Positions 33,625-45,035 of a stretch of 64,000 nucleotides of DNA are shown piece after piece. Position numbers and translations under genes: made by a program. Location of the stretch: contig JBKHXX010000038.1 of NCBI GenBank assembly GCA_046565765.1, positions 19,019-83,018 of the forward strand, written 5' to 3'. The stretch is from JBFMCT01 sp046565765. GTDB taxonomy: Bacteria; Actinomycetota; Acidimicrobiia; Acidimicrobiales; AC-14. The number at the start of each line of letters is the position of its first letter. Within the stretch, counting starts at the first letter, position 1. Below the pieces are notes generated by a model that was not told where the DNA came from, made no database searches, and saw only the letters and a program-made list of their open reading frames with translations.

Positions 33625-34872
33625 TCAGGCCGGCCAGCGCAGGGCCGTGAAGACGCCGCCGTGCTCGCTGACCCACGCGGGAGGCCCGGGCGGGGGCCGG
33701 CCGTAGGTCATCGTGACCTCGCAGTCGCTCAGCGAAGGGCACCCCGCCGCCCGCCACCGCGCCACCACCTCCCGCAGGGCGGCCTCGGCGGCCGCGGCCC
33801 CCGGTCCGTCCCCGTACACCTCCACCCGGCAGCCCCGGCCCTCGCCCCGCCCGATGAGCAGGGCCAGCCCGGTCCCGTCCCGCGCCGCCACCCCTGCGCC
33901 CAGCCGGAAGTGCCCCCGAGTGCGGGGGCGGACGGTGCGCACCGTCACGCCACCCGCCGCGGTGGCCATCCCCACGTAGGCCACGACCGACGAGTTGGCC
34001 GGGCCCGGGGTGGCCATCCGCCCCACGCGGGGCCTGGTCAGCATGACCGCGGCCAGCCGGCGGCGGGCTGTCGCCGGCATGCGGGCCAGGCCCCCGCCCG
34101 AGACGCTGGCGATCGAGCGGCCCCGCCCGTTCACCAGCTCGCTCACCGACAGGCTCGAGAGCAGCGGCGGCGCCCCTTCCTCCACGCCCGGGCGGCGGAG
34201 GTTCATGAACGCCCCGGGGACGATGGCCACCGAGCGCAGGTCGTCCCCTTCCCGACGCAGGGTGACGACGGCCTGCTCCCCGTCGGCCGGCCCGGGCAGG
34301 CGCAGGGGCAGCTCGATCAGCCCGCCCTCGACCAGCAGGTCCCGCCAGGCGCGCGGGACGTGGTCGTAGGCGGCGGTGAGCACGACCCGGTCGTAGCGGG
34401 GGTGGTCCTGGCCGAGCCCGGCCGCGGCATCGCCGGTGATCACCTCGACCCGGTAGCCGCCGCCGGCCAGAGCCGCGTCCGCCTTGGCCGCCAGGTCGGG
34501 CTCCAGCTCGATGGAGGTGACGTGGCCTCGCCGCCCCACCAGCGTGGCGAGGAGGGCGGCGTTGTACCCCGTGCCCGTGCCGATCTCGAGCACCCGCAAC
34601 CCGGATGCCACGTCGAGGTTCTCGAGCATCTCGGCCATGATCGTGGGCTGCGACGACGAGCTGATCGGCGCCCCCCGGGTGTTGGTACGGGTGACGAGGG
34701 CGTCGTCGGAGTACACCCGCTCGAGCCCCTCGCGTTCGGCCACTTCGGGCACGAACCGCTCCCTGGCCACGGTGGAGAACGCCCGCCGCACCGCCGGCGA
34801 ACGGATGGCGCCCCGCCGCTCGAGGTCGGCGACCAGGGCCTTGCGCAGGCTCCTCGCGCTAGCCGAGGGCAA
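33625..34872 (-). CDS. pcm: Protein-L-isoaspartate O-methyltransferase, C-terminally extended
   Basis: 415 residues, about twice the usual enzyme. The first 210 hold the PCMT signature RFVPEVAEREGLERVYSDDAL, SSSSQPTIMAEML and the SAM motif VLEIGTGTGYNAALLA. The enzyme methylates damaged isoaspartyl residues to begin their repair. The extra 200 residues (after AIVPGAFMNLRRPG) occur in actinobacterial homologues and are unassigned. TTG start at 34872 overlaps the preceding stop by 14 bases. Confidence 0.85.
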   Translation of the reverse strand: MPSASARSLRKALVADLERRGAIRSPAVRRAFSTVARERFVPEVAEREGLERVYSDDALVTRTNTRGAPISSSSQPTIMAEMLENLDVASGLRVLEIGTGTGYNAALLATLVGRRGHVTSIELEPDLAAKADAALAGGGYRVEVITGDAAAGLGQDHPRYDRVVLTAAYDHVPRAWRDLLVEGGLIELPLRLPGPADGEQAVVTLRREGDDLRSVAIVPGAFMNLRRPGVEEGAPPLLSSLSVSELVNGRGRSIASVSGGGLARMPATARRRLAAVMLTRPRVGRMATPGPANSSVVAYVGMATAAGGVTVRTVRPRTRGHFRLGAGVAARDGTGLALLIGRGEGRGCRVEVYGDGPGAAAAEAALREVVARWRAAGCPSLSDCEVTMTYGRPPPGPPAWVSEHGGVFTALRWPA

Positions 34873-35662
34873 CGGCCACGGTGCGGGCCAGCGTGCGGAA
34901 GGCCCGACCCGGCTCGGACTCGGGAGCGGTCACCATCACCGGCCGTCCTGCGTCGCCGGCCGCCGCCACCGCCGGGTCGAGTGGGATGCGGCCGAGGCAG
35001 GCGACGCCCTGGGCCCACAGCGACCGCTCCTCGGCCACCCGCGGGAACACGTCCACGTCGTGACCGCAGCAGGGGCAGCGCAGCCCGCTCATGTTCTCCA
35101 CGCCGCCGACGACCGGCACCCCGCCCCGCTCGAACATGGCCACCACCTTCTTGGCGTCGAGATGGGCCACGTCCTGAGGGGTCACCACCACCAGCACCCC
35201 GTCGAGGTCGAGCCGCTCCATGACCAGCTGCTGGACGTCGGCCGTGCCGGGCGGCAGGTCGACCACCAGCAGGTCGAGGTCACCCCAGTCCAGGTCGCTG
35301 GCGAAGCGGGACAGCAGCAGCTCGACGAGCGGCTTCGACCACGCCAGGGCCTGGTCCTCGGCCACCAGGAACTGGGTGGACATGAGCTGGATCCCGAACC
35401 GCTCCAGCGGCTTGACCGCCGGGGTCACGCCCACCCCCCCGCCAGCCCTCACCTCGCGGTTGCGCCAGACGGTCACGCCCTTGGCCGGGCGGCGCCGGGT
35501 GACGCCCACCATCAGGGCCAGGTCGGGACCGTACAGGTCGGCGTCGAGCAGCCCCACCTCCAACCCGTCGGCCGCCGCCGCCAGCGCCAGGTTGAGGCTC
35601 ACGGTGGACTTGCCCACGCCCCCCTTACCGCTGGCCACCACCAGCGTCCGCCGCACCGTCAC
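34859..35662 (-). CDS. mrp: Mrp/NBP35-family P-loop ATPase
   Basis: 267 residues: deviant Walker A SGKGGVGKSTVSLNLA, LLDADLYGPDLALM, Walker B VDLPPGTADVQQL, and a CxxC (LRCPCCGHD) that in this family holds a bridging Fe-S cluster. It is a carrier for iron-sulfur assembly. The N-terminal domain found in some Mrp proteins is absent. GTG start. Confidence 0.93.
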   Translation of the reverse strand: MTVRRTLVVASGKGGVGKSTVSLNLALAAAADGLEVGLLDADLYGPDLALMVGVTRRRPAKGVTVWRNREVRAGGGVGVTPAVKPLERFGIQLMSTQFLVAEDQALAWSKPLVELLLSRFASDLDWGDLDLLVVDLPPGTADVQQLVMERLDLDGVLVVVTPQDVAHLDAKKVVAMFERGGVPVVGGVENMSGLRCPCCGHDVDVFPRVAEERSLWAQGVACLGRIPLDPAVAAAGDAGRPVMVTAPESEPGRAFRTLARTVAVALG

Positions 35663-35682
35663 TTCGCTAGCTTGCCAGGCAG

Positions 35683-36666
<984 letters not shown>

Positions 36667-36730
36667 CCCACGTTCTCCGGCGCCCGCCGCATCCCCCAGG
36701 TCCGCCCGCCCCGGGATGCGGGACGGGGGA

Positions 36731-37252
36731 TCAGCGCAGCGGCTCGAAGCGGAGGCCGCCCGGGGCCGAGAGCGGGTTGCCGCCGTCGAAGGTGGGGTCG
36801 CCCAGATTGCGCTCGGCCAGCCCGAGCAGGAAGCCGACCGCCCCCACCTTCAGCTCGGCGACCAGCTCGGCGCCGGCGTAGACGGTGATCCAGGCCTCGG
36901 GGCGGCCCTCGGTGAGCCACCCCACGTGGTCACCGTTGGACGTCCTGGCCCACGGCAGGAAACCTCCCGGCGCCGGCCACGTCGGCCACCCCTGGGCCCG
37001 CCCCCGCAGCGACCGGCACTCGACCTCCACCAGCTCGACGAACGTCTTGGTGTGGTTGAACGGCTCGATCAGCGTCAGCCAGCCGGCGAACGTCCCGGCG
37101 CCGTACTCCCGGATCATCATGCGGTAGTCCTCGGGCGGCCAGAACCCGTTGGCGCTCACGAACCGCTTCCAGTCGCCGTGGGCCCCCACCGCCGAGTCGG
37201 GGGGCGGGATCAGGTCGATGAGCCGGTAGAGCGCGCCGATGGACGAGAACAC
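36731..37252 (-). CDS. SMI1/KNR4 (SUKH)-family protein
   Basis: 173 residues from GTG 37252. The helical start and PPEDYRMMIREYGAGTF match the SUKH/SMI1 fold, followed by beta strands with DHVGWLTEGRPEAWITVY. In bacteria these proteins are often immunity proteins against polymorphic toxins, but no toxin gene is adjacent. The frame runs upstream through the 47-base palindrome, which is not coding. Confidence 0.8.
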   Translation of the reverse strand: MFSSIGALYRLIDLIPPPDSAVGAHGDWKRFVSANGFWPPEDYRMMIREYGAGTFAGWLTLIEPFNHTKTFVELVEVECRSLRGRAQGWPTWPAPGGFLPWARTSNGDHVGWLTEGRPEAWITVYAGAELVAELKVGAVGFLLGLAERNLGDPTFDGGNPLSAPGGLRFEPLR

Positions 37253-37276
37253 GCCCGCAGCATGCCAGGGTTCCCG

Positions 37277-37323
37277 TTTCGGGGCGCCGGAGCCACGCCC
37301 GACGTGGCCTCGACGCCCCAAAA
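37277..37323. repeat. 47-base palindromic repeat, copy C
   Basis: Same length and form as the copies at 582, 10192 and 40109, with TTTCGGGGCG at the left and GACGCCCCAAAA at the right. It lies between divergent genes (SUKH and pcnA), so it cannot simply be a transcription terminator here. Confidence 0.82.
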
Positions 37324-37345
37324 CCATCCCTTAACCTCGGCTGTG

Positions 37346-38773
37346 ATGGTGCCCGAACGCCTCAAGCCGCTGGTCGACGAGGTGGCGCCGTTGGCCGAGC
37401 GCTTCACCGGGGCCGGCTTCCGGCTCTACCTGGTGGGGGGCAGCGTGCGGGACGCCATCCTGGGTCGCCCCGTCGACCGCCTCGACCTCGACTTCACCAC
37501 CGACGCCCGCCCCGACGACATCGAGCGGCTGCTGAGGGGCTGGGCCGACGCGGTGTGGGTGCAGGGCAAGCGGTTCGGCACCATCGGCGCGAAGAAGGCC
37601 GGCCGGCGCGGCCCGGACGCGGCGGACGGCCGTACCTACGAGATCACCACCCACCGGGCCGACGCCTACTCGCCCGACTCCCGCAAGCCCGACGTGGCCT
37701 TCTCCGACGCGGTCGAGGCCGACCTCTCCCGGCGCGACTTCACCGTCAACGCCATGGCCCTGTCCCTGCCCGACCTCCGCCTGGTCGACCCCCACGGCGG
37801 CACCGCCGACCTGGCCGCCCGCCGGCTGCGCACCCCGCTGGCCCCGGCCGAGTCCTTCGCCGACGACCCGCTGCGCATGCTCCGGGCGGCCCGCTTCATC
37901 GCCGGCTACGACCTCGAACCCGAGCCTGGCCTGGTCGAGGCGGTGAAGGAGATGGGCCACCGGCTGGCGATCGTGTCCGCCGAACGCATCCGCGACGAGC
38001 TCGACAAGCTCCTGGTCGTCGAGCGCCCCGGCGCGGGGTTGTGGTTCCTGGTCAGCACCGGCCTGGCCGAGGAGTTCCTCCCGGAGCTGCCCGCCCTCGC
38101 CCTCGAGCAGGACCCGATCCACCATCACAAGGACGTGCTGGCCCACACCGTCGCGGTGGTGGAGAAGACCCGGCCCGACAAGGTCCTCCGCCTGGCCGCC
38201 CTGCTCCATGACATCGGCAAGCCCAGGACCCGGGCGTTCGGCCCCGAGGGCGTCACCTTCCACCACCACGAGGTGGTGGGGGCCCGCATGGCCGAGCACC
38301 GCATGCGGGAGCTGCGCTACCCGGTCGAGGAGATCGAGGCGGTGCGCCGGCTGGTCGAGCTGCACCTCCGCTTCCACGGCTACAGCGAGGGCGAGGGGGG
38401 GTGGACGGACAGCGCCGTGCGCCGCTACGCCCGCGACGCCGGCCCCCTGCTCGACCGGCTGAACGAGCTCACCCGCTGCGACTGCACCACCCGCAACCAG
38501 GCCCGGGCCCGGGAGCTGGCCCGCCGCATGGACCGCCTGGAGGACCGCATCGCCAAGCTGCGGGAGCAGGAGGAGCTCGACTCGATCCGCCCCGATCTCG
38601 ACGGCAACCAGGTCATGGCCCACCTGGGCGTGGCGCCCGGACCGGTGGTGGGCAAGGCCCTGGCCCACCTCCTCGAGCTGCGCCTGGAGGAGGGCCCCCT
38701 CGGCGAGGAGCTCGCGTACAAGAGGCTCGACGAGTGGTGGGCCGCCGGCCGGTGGAGAGGAGCAGACGTATGA
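37346..38773 (+). CDS. pcnA: CCA tRNA nucleotidyltransferase / poly(A) polymerase family
   Basis: 475 residues. The nucleotidyltransferase head has VGGSVRDAILGRPVDRLDLD with the metal-binding D-x-D, RRDFTVNAMAL, and ADDPLRMLRAARF. The C-terminal half is an HD domain (LLHDIGKPRT, HHHEVVGA). It adds or repairs the CCA end of tRNAs. Rv3907c is the mycobacterial counterpart at the same place. ATG at 37346; the longer upstream frame is shadow. Confidence 0.93.
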   Translation: MVPERLKPLVDEVAPLAERFTGAGFRLYLVGGSVRDAILGRPVDRLDLDFTTDARPDDIERLLRGWADAVWVQGKRFGTIGAKKAGRRGPDAADGRTYEITTHRADAYSPDSRKPDVAFSDAVEADLSRRDFTVNAMALSLPDLRLVDPHGGTADLAARRLRTPLAPAESFADDPLRMLRAARFIAGYDLEPEPGLVEAVKEMGHRLAIVSAERIRDELDKLLVVERPGAGLWFLVSTGLAEEFLPELPALALEQDPIHHHKDVLAHTVAVVEKTRPDKVLRLAALLHDIGKPRTRAFGPEGVTFHHHEVVGARMAEHRMRELRYPVEEIEAVRRLVELHLRFHGYSEGEGGWTDSAVRRYARDAGPLLDRLNELTRCDCTTRNQARARELARRMDRLEDRIAKLREQEELDSIRPDLDGNQVMAHLGVAPGPVVGKALAHLLELRLEEGPLGEELAYKRLDEWWAAGRWRGADV

Positions 38774-39219
38774 GCCCGGCCCCCTCGCCCGACGACAGCC
38801 CGCTGGCGCGCCTGCGAGAGGCCGCCGCCCGCCTGGGCGCCGAAGGCGGTCCCGATCAGGCGGGTGGGAAGCCCCGGCCTGAGCCCCGGCCCGGGCCCGA
38901 GCCGGCGGTGGAGAGCGAGCCGCAGCCCCGCCCGCCGTCGCCATGGTCCCGCTCGAGCACTTCCCCCGCCGCCCCCGCCGCCCCGGCCGCCCCCGCCGCC
39001 CCGCCGGCCGCCCCGTCCCCCGCCGGCCCATACGCTCCGGAGGCGGACCGGCGCACGCCGCTGCTGATCGGCGCCATCGTGGCCGCCGTCCTCCTGGTCG
39101 TGCTGGTCACCATCGGGTTGGTGGCCATGGCCAACGACGAGGAGGGAGGCACGCCCCAGGGCGCGCCTCGCTCCGAGGTCGGCGACTTCAGGGGTCCGGG
39201 CCCTCAGGCGAAGAAGTAG
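38770..39219 (+). CDS. Hypothetical single-pass membrane protein
   Basis: 149 residues: a Pro/Ala-rich, disordered cytoplasmic part with repeated Ala-Ala-Pro units, then one membrane helix (LLIGAIVAAVLLVVLVTIGL) and a short outer tail. No family recognised. The ATG overlaps the pcnA stop, so it is co-transcribed. Confidence 0.65.
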   Translation: MSPAPSPDDSPLARLREAAARLGAEGGPDQAGGKPRPEPRPGPEPAVESEPQPRPPSPWSRSSTSPAAPAAPAAPAAPPAAPSPAGPYAPEADRRTPLLIGAIVAAVLLVVLVTIGLVAMANDEEGGTPQGAPRSEVGDFRGPGPQAKK

Positions 39220-39374
39220 TCGCCCTTGTCGTAGGGCCGGCGGATCCGGCAATGCGGGCACTGGTGCGACGTGGTGGGCATGGACGCCGTCCTGAACTCG
39301 TCGGGCGACATCTGCTCGGGCACCTCGAACACCTCGTAGCAGCCCTTGCACTTCACCTTCAGGGTGGCGGCCAT
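39204..39374 (-). CDS. Small zinc-ribbon protein
   Basis: 56 residues (39374 to a TGA at 39204), too short for most ORF searches. Two CxxC pairs, KCKGC near the start and QCPHC near the middle, suggest a zinc ribbon similar to small FmdB-type proteins. The start overlaps the stop of the adjacent methyltransferase (TGATG). The 3' end overlaps the convergent gene by 16 bases. Role unknown. Confidence 0.72.
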   Translation of the reverse strand: MAATLKVKCKGCYEVFEVPEQMSPDEFRTASMPTTSHQCPHCRIRRPYDKGDYFFA

Positions 39375-40093
39375 CAGATCCCCTCCTTGCGGGCCCGCAC
39401 CACGAGCGTGCGGGGGAGCCAGAGGAACGCCTCGCGCCAGTAGCGGCTGGGCGTCCCGTCGGTCGACGACTCGGGCTCGACCAGCACCTCGACCCGGAAG
39501 TTGTTGCGGGTCAGTCCCATGAACAGGTCGGCCAGCGTGTGGTGGTAGCCGCTGAACGGCGTCTCGCCCGACTCGTCGACCGGCGTGCGGTCAAAGTAGG
39601 AGCGGCGCACCAGCAGCGGTTGCTCGGGGTCGTCGTCGTCGATGAGGTCGTAGACCGGGTGGGGGATGGAGAACACGAACGGTGCCCCCTCCTTCAGCAC
39701 CCGGTGGACCTGGCGGAAGACCCGGGGGAGATCGGGCACCCCGCCCAGGGCCCATGCCGAGAACACCAGGTCCACGCTGTCGGCCCGCATGAAGGCCAGG
39801 TCGGCCAGCGCCCCCTGGTGCAGCTCGATCTTCACGCCCTCGCGCTCGGCCCACCGCTTGGCGCTGCCCAGCAGCTCGGGCGAGGGGTCGAGGCCGATGG
39901 CGTGGGCCCCCTGGCGGGCGAGGGCGAGGGCGGCCTGCCCGCCCCCGCAGCCCAGGTCGAGCACCCGCTTGCCGCCCACGGTGCCGAGCAGGCGCAGGTC
40001 GGCCTCGGTGGCGGTGTCCGGCCCGTAGCGCACCACGTCGCCGTGGTCGAGATCGTGCAGCTGGCGGTTCCACCCTGCGACCACGCCGGGCAT
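39374..40093 (-). CDS. Class I SAM-dependent methyltransferase
   Basis: 239 residues from ATG 40093. Motif I is VLDLGCGGGQAALALA, followed by IGLDPSPELL (motif II), ADSVDLVFSAWALG and LKEGAPFVFSIPHP. The acceptor is unknown. A longer in-frame start upstream would run into the 47-base palindrome and is rejected. Confidence 0.88.
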   Translation of the reverse strand: MPGVVAGWNRQLHDLDHGDVVRYGPDTATEADLRLLGTVGGKRVLDLGCGGGQAALALARQGAHAIGLDPSPELLGSAKRWAEREGVKIELHQGALADLAFMRADSVDLVFSAWALGGVPDLPRVFRQVHRVLKEGAPFVFSIPHPVYDLIDDDDPEQPLLVRRSYFDRTPVDESGETPFSGYHHTLADLFMGLTRNNFRVEVLVEPESSTDGTPSRYWREAFLWLPRTLVVRARKEGI

Positions 40094-40108
40094 TCTTGCC
40101 CACCAACG

Positions 40109-40155
40109 TTTTGGGGCGGTGCATCCACGCCCTGCGTGGTCTGGACGCCCCAAAA
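40109..40155. repeat. 47-base palindromic repeat, copy D
   Basis: TTTTGGGGCG left arm and GACGCCCCAAAA right arm, with an inner CCACGC / GCGTGG pair. It lies between ino1 and the methyltransferase, two genes on the same strand. Confidence 0.84.
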
Positions 40156-40162
40156 CGGGGGG

Positions 40163-41244
<1,082 letters not shown>

Positions 41245-41248
<4 letters not shown>

Positions 41249-41892
41249 GAGTCCTCCTTGGGGCTCGATGCCGAAAGGGCGTGCTTCTCGTTGTCGATGA
41301 GCGCGTCCAGCCAGCTGATGTCGCGCTCGGTGGCCTCGGTGTCGTGCTCCACCAGCGACCGCATGTACGTGTCCATCCGGTCGCGCCGGCCGCGGGCGGT
41401 GCTGCGGTAGCGGGCGAGCCGCTCGACGAGCTGGGCCCGGCGGCGCTCCAGGAGGCCCAGGCGGGCCTCGGGCGCCAGGTAGCGGCAGAAGGCGAGCTTG
41501 AGGTTGAAGGCCCGCTCGTCGTCGACCCCGCCGCCGTTGTCCCCGGTCAGAAGGTCCTCGAACAGCTCCTCGCCCCGCGCCGTGATTCGGTACACCTTGC
41601 GCACGCGGGAGCTGCGGGGCTCGGCTCGGCGCGCCGCCCGGGCCCGGAAGGCGGCCGCCTCGCCGGCGATCGACCCGGTCATGGGCACGAACGGAGGCGG
41701 CGCCGCAGCCGGCGGTGGGGCCGCGGCCGACGTCTCGACCGCGCCGGCCCGCTGGAGGCGGGCGAGGGCGGGGTAGAGGGAGCCGAACGACACGCTGGAG
41801 AACGGCCCGAGCGCGTCGACGAGCCGCTTCTTCAGCTCGTAGCCGTGCAGCTCCTGCTCCTTGAGCAGCCCGAGGATGGCGAGTTCCAGCAT
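41245..41892 (-). CDS. PadR-family transcriptional regulator
   Basis: 215 residues. The winged helix (ILGLLKEQELHGYELKKRL, SFGSLYPALARLQ) is interrupted by an Ala/Pro-rich insert of about 45 residues before the wing strand KVYRITARGEELF; a C-terminal dimer helix follows. It sits before ino1, as Rv0047c does before Rv0046c. The twin palindromes just upstream of its start are a likely self-regulating operator. Confidence 0.9.
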
Positions 41893-41900
41893 GTTGTGTC

Positions 41901-41923
41901 CGATATATCGACCCGATATATCG
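41901..41923. promoter_or_regulatory. Twin CGATATATCG palindromes, probable PadR operator
   Basis: CGATATATCG occurs at 41901-41910 and again at 41914-41923, three bases apart, 9 bases before the padR start codon. PadR proteins bind AT-rich palindromes in their own promoters. The position and symmetry support an autoregulatory site for padR-ino1. Confidence 0.7.
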
Positions 41924-42006
41924 GCGGAAAGTATCGCTCACGCCCCGGACTTCGTCAACGCGCCCGGCGGCCCCGGGCCGAACCATGCCGGTCTACCCTT
42001 GGCCGC

Positions 42007-42417
42007 GTGAGTTTCCGGCCGGAGTCGCTGCGCGGCGCCCGACCTGACCGCGCCCCGGGTCAGATCGACTACCGGCTGATCCGCAAGCACACCGTCGACG
42101 AGTTCAAGCGGGGCCGGCTGAGCCGCCTCGACGTGTGCGACGCCCAGCCCGAGCTGCTGAGGGCGGCCCGCAACTGCGGGCGGGGAGCGTCCCAGGAGTG
42201 CCCCATCTGCGACGAGCACAGCCTGGTGCTGGTGACCTGGGTGTTCGGTGCCCGGCTGCCCGCCCACGGCCGCTGCATCACCAGCGCCAAGGAGCTCGAC
42301 AAGCTGGGGCGGCGGGTGTCGGAGCTGGCCGCCTACGTCGTCGAGGTGTGCCCCGAGTGCTCCTGGAACCACCTCCTGCGCACCTTCCCCGTCGGAGGAC
42401 GGAACCGGCCCGGATGA
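42007..42417 (+). CDS. DUF5318 protein
   Basis: 136 residues from GTG 42007. A CxxC pair (ECPIC) and later CPEC give a probable zinc site. Gene order padR-DUF5318-ponA equals Rv0047c-Rv0049-Rv0050 and the sequence fits that family, whose role is unknown. Cytoplasmic, no membrane segment. Confidence 0.8.
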   Translation: MSFRPESLRGARPDRAPGQIDYRLIRKHTVDEFKRGRLSRLDVCDAQPELLRAARNCGRGASQECPICDEHSLVLVTWVFGARLPAHGRCITSAKELDKLGRRVSELAAYVVEVCPECSWNHLLRTFPVGGRNRPG

Positions 42418-42443
42418 GCACCGTTGGGTAGGCTGCGGCCGCC

Positions 42444-45035
42444 GTGCGCCGCAACCCCCCGATCGGGATGTCGCCGATGACGGTCCGCCAGCCTTCCGGC
42501 ACCCAGCCGTCGCGCTCGGCCGGTGCCCGTCGTCCCTCCGCGGCCCCGAACGGGTCGGGCAACGGCACCCGTCCCGGCGGCACACGCTCGGGCGGGGCCG
42601 GCTCACCGCCGCCGCGGGCCCGCACCGCCACCGGGAACCGTCGACCGGCACCCCCGCGGCCCGGGCGCAACGGCAACCGCGACGCCCGGTCGGCGGCACC
42701 GCCTCAGGCCCGCCGCCGCGCCAGCGAGAACGGGAACGGCAACGGGGCCGTCCTGCCGCCGCGCACCGCTCGGACCGCCCGTCCTCCCGGCGCGCCTCCT
42801 GGACCACCCCGGCGGCCGGCCGGGCCGTCGCGGCCGTCCGGTCGCGGACCCGCCCGCGTCCCCGCCCAGCCCCGGGCGCCCAAGAAGCCGGGCCTGTTCT
42901 GGCGCTACCGGCGGGTGCTCTTCCTCCTCGGGTTCCTGCTCTTCACCGCGGTGACCGGTGCGGTGTGGGTGATCGCCCGCATCCCGCTGCCGTCCGAAGC
43001 CCCCCTGGCCCGCACCACCCTCATCTTCGACGCCTCGGGCAAGCAGGTGGCGGAGTTGCACGGCGTGGAGAACCGATTCCCCGTCCCCCTGGCCGACGTC
43101 CCCGCCATCACGCAGGCGGCGGTGATCGCAGCCGAAGACCGCAAGTTCCTCGAGCACAAGGGCGTCGACCCGTGGGGCATCCTGCGGGCCACGTGGGTCG
43201 ACATCCGCAACGAGGGCGGCACCCAGGGCGGGTCCACCATCACCCAGCAGTACGTGAAGAACCAGATCGTCGGCTCCGACCGCACCCTCGCCCGCAAGCT
43301 CAAGGAAGCGGTCGTGGCCATCAAGCTGGAGCGGAAGTACTCCAAGCAGGAGATCCTCGAGAAGTACCTCAACACCGTCTACTTCGGGCGGGGCGCCTAC
43401 GGCATCGAGGCCGCCTCCCAGACGTACTTCAAGCACCCCGCCTCCGAGCTCGACCTCAAGGAGTCGGCCTACCTGGCGGGCCTGATCCGCATCCCCTCCA
43501 ACGGCGACGTGTTCGTCGACCCGGAGTCGGCCTACTTCGTGCGCTCGTCGGTGCTGACCAACATGGTGCGCAGCGCCGTCATCACCCAGGCCGACGCCGA
43601 CGCGGTGGAGGCCACCAAGATCGAGCACTACGTGTTCGCCCCCGAGATCGCGGACACGAGCTTCACCAACCCCAGCAACGGCGTCGAGTACTTCGTGGAG
43701 TTCGTCCGCCAGGAGCTGTTCCGGAAGTACGGCGAGGACCGCGTGCTGCGGGGCGGCCTGCGGGTGCACACCAGCCTCGACCCCAAGACGCAGGCCATCG
43801 CCTACGACACGATCTACGGCAACGACGGGTACCTGCCGCCCAGCGGGGCCGAGCGCGACCCGATCGCCGCCCTGGTCTCGGTGGACGGCGAGGGCCGCGT
43901 GGTGGCCATGGTGGGCAACCGGGACTGGGCCAAGTCGCAGGTGAACGTGGCAGTCGGCGAGCTGGGCGGGGGCAGCGGCCGCCAGGGCGGCTCGGCGTTC
44001 AAGCCGTTCGTGCTGGCCGAGGCGGTCAACCGGGGGATCTCGGTGACCGACAAGTACTACCCGGGCCCGGCCGAGATCGGTCCGCTCCCGGGGTGGGAGG
44101 AGCCGGTCCACAACTACAACGAAGCCGGCTACGGGTTCATCAACCTCACCGAGGCCACGGTCAACTCGGTGAACACGGTGTACGCCCAGCTGGTGGGAGA
44201 GGTGGGTGCCGACAAGGTGGTGCAGATGGCCAAGAGCCTGGGCATCACGTCGGAGCTCAACCCGGTGCCCTCCATCACCCTCGGCACCCAGGAGGTGTCG
44301 GTGATGGAGATGGCGAACGCCTACCTGACCTTCTTCAACGACGGCATGCACGTCGACGCCCGGGTCATCACCAGGGTCACCGACGGCGACGCCGTGATCG
44401 TCCCCGACGAGCCCTCGGGCCGCCGCCGGGCCATCCCCCGGGAGACGGCCGAGAAGGTCCGGGAGGTCCTCGGCGCGGTGGTCGAGCGGGGCTCGGGCAC
44501 CGCCGCCCGGCTGCCCAACAGCGACGTGTGGGGCAAGACGGGCACCACCGAGGGGTTCGGCGACGCCTGGTTCGTGGGCGGCAACGAGAAGCTCGTCACC
44601 GCGGTGTGGATGGGCTACGAGGAGGGGCAGGCCCGCCAGTTGCTCAACGTACGCGGCATCCGGCAGGTCTCGGGCGGCACCCTGCCCGCCGCCATCTTCC
44701 GTGACTTCGTGAACGAGGCGGCGCCGGGCGACGGGAAGGCGGCCAACGTCGCGCCCCTCGACGCCTCCTCGCTGAACTCGCCGAGCCCGGGTGTCGTCAC
44801 CACCGTTCCCCGGGCGCCGGTCACCGCCGCGGTGGTGGAGGAGGCTCCGGTCCCGTCGACGACCACGGCTCCCGCCGTCCAGCCCACCACGACGGTGGCG
44901 TCCCCGCCGGCCACCTCGTCCAACACGCCGGCGACCAACCCGGCCCCCTCGTCGCCCCTCACCACCGCCCCGCCCCGCACCACGTCGTCGCTGGCGTTCG
45001 ACTTCCCCGAGATCAACCGCCCCGGGCGGGACTAA
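42444..45035 (+). CDS. ponA: Bifunctional class A penicillin-binding protein
   Basis: 863 residues from GTG 42444. A Pro/Arg-rich cytoplasmic tail (about 150 residues) precedes one membrane helix (VLFLLGFLLFTAVTGAVWVI). The GT51 transglycosylase has EDRKFLEHKGVDPWGILRA and GGSTITQQYVKN; the transpeptidase has the active SxxK in GSAFKPF, SVN in NSVNTVY and KTGTTE. A Thr/Pro-rich tail ends the protein. It polymerises and cross-links peptidoglycan outside the membrane. Confidence 0.95.
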   Translation: MRRNPPIGMSPMTVRQPSGTQPSRSAGARRPSAAPNGSGNGTRPGGTRSGGAGSPPPRARTATGNRRPAPPRPGRNGNRDARSAAPPQARRRASENGNGNGAVLPPRTARTARPPGAPPGPPRRPAGPSRPSGRGPARVPAQPRAPKKPGLFWRYRRVLFLLGFLLFTAVTGAVWVIARIPLPSEAPLARTTLIFDASGKQVAELHGVENRFPVPLADVPAITQAAVIAAEDRKFLEHKGVDPWGILRATWVDIRNEGGTQGGSTITQQYVKNQIVGSDRTLARKLKEAVVAIKLERKYSKQEILEKYLNTVYFGRGAYGIEAASQTYFKHPASELDLKESAYLAGLIRIPSNGDVFVDPESAYFVRSSVLTNMVRSAVITQADADAVEATKIEHYVFAPEIADTSFTNPSNGVEYFVEFVRQELFRKYGEDRVLRGGLRVHTSLDPKTQAIAYDTIYGNDGYLPPSGAERDPIAALVSVDGEGRVVAMVGNRDWAKSQVNVAVGELGGGSGRQGGSAFKPFVLAEAVNRGISVTDKYYPGPAEIGPLPGWEEPVHNYNEAGYGFINLTEATVNSVNTVYAQLVGEVGADKVVQMAKSLGITSELNPVPSITLGTQEVSVMEMANAYLTFFNDGMHVDARVITRVTDGDAVIVPDEPSGRRRAIPRETAEKVREVLGAVVERGSGTAARLPNSDVWGKTGTTEGFGDAWFVGGNEKLVTAVWMGYEEGQARQLLNVRGIRQVSGGTLPAAIFRDFVNEAAPGDGKAANVAPLDASSLNSPSPGVVTTVPRAPVTAAVVEEAPVPSTTTAPAVQPTTTVASPPATSSNTPATNPAPSSPLTTAPPRTTSSLAFDFPEINRPGRD

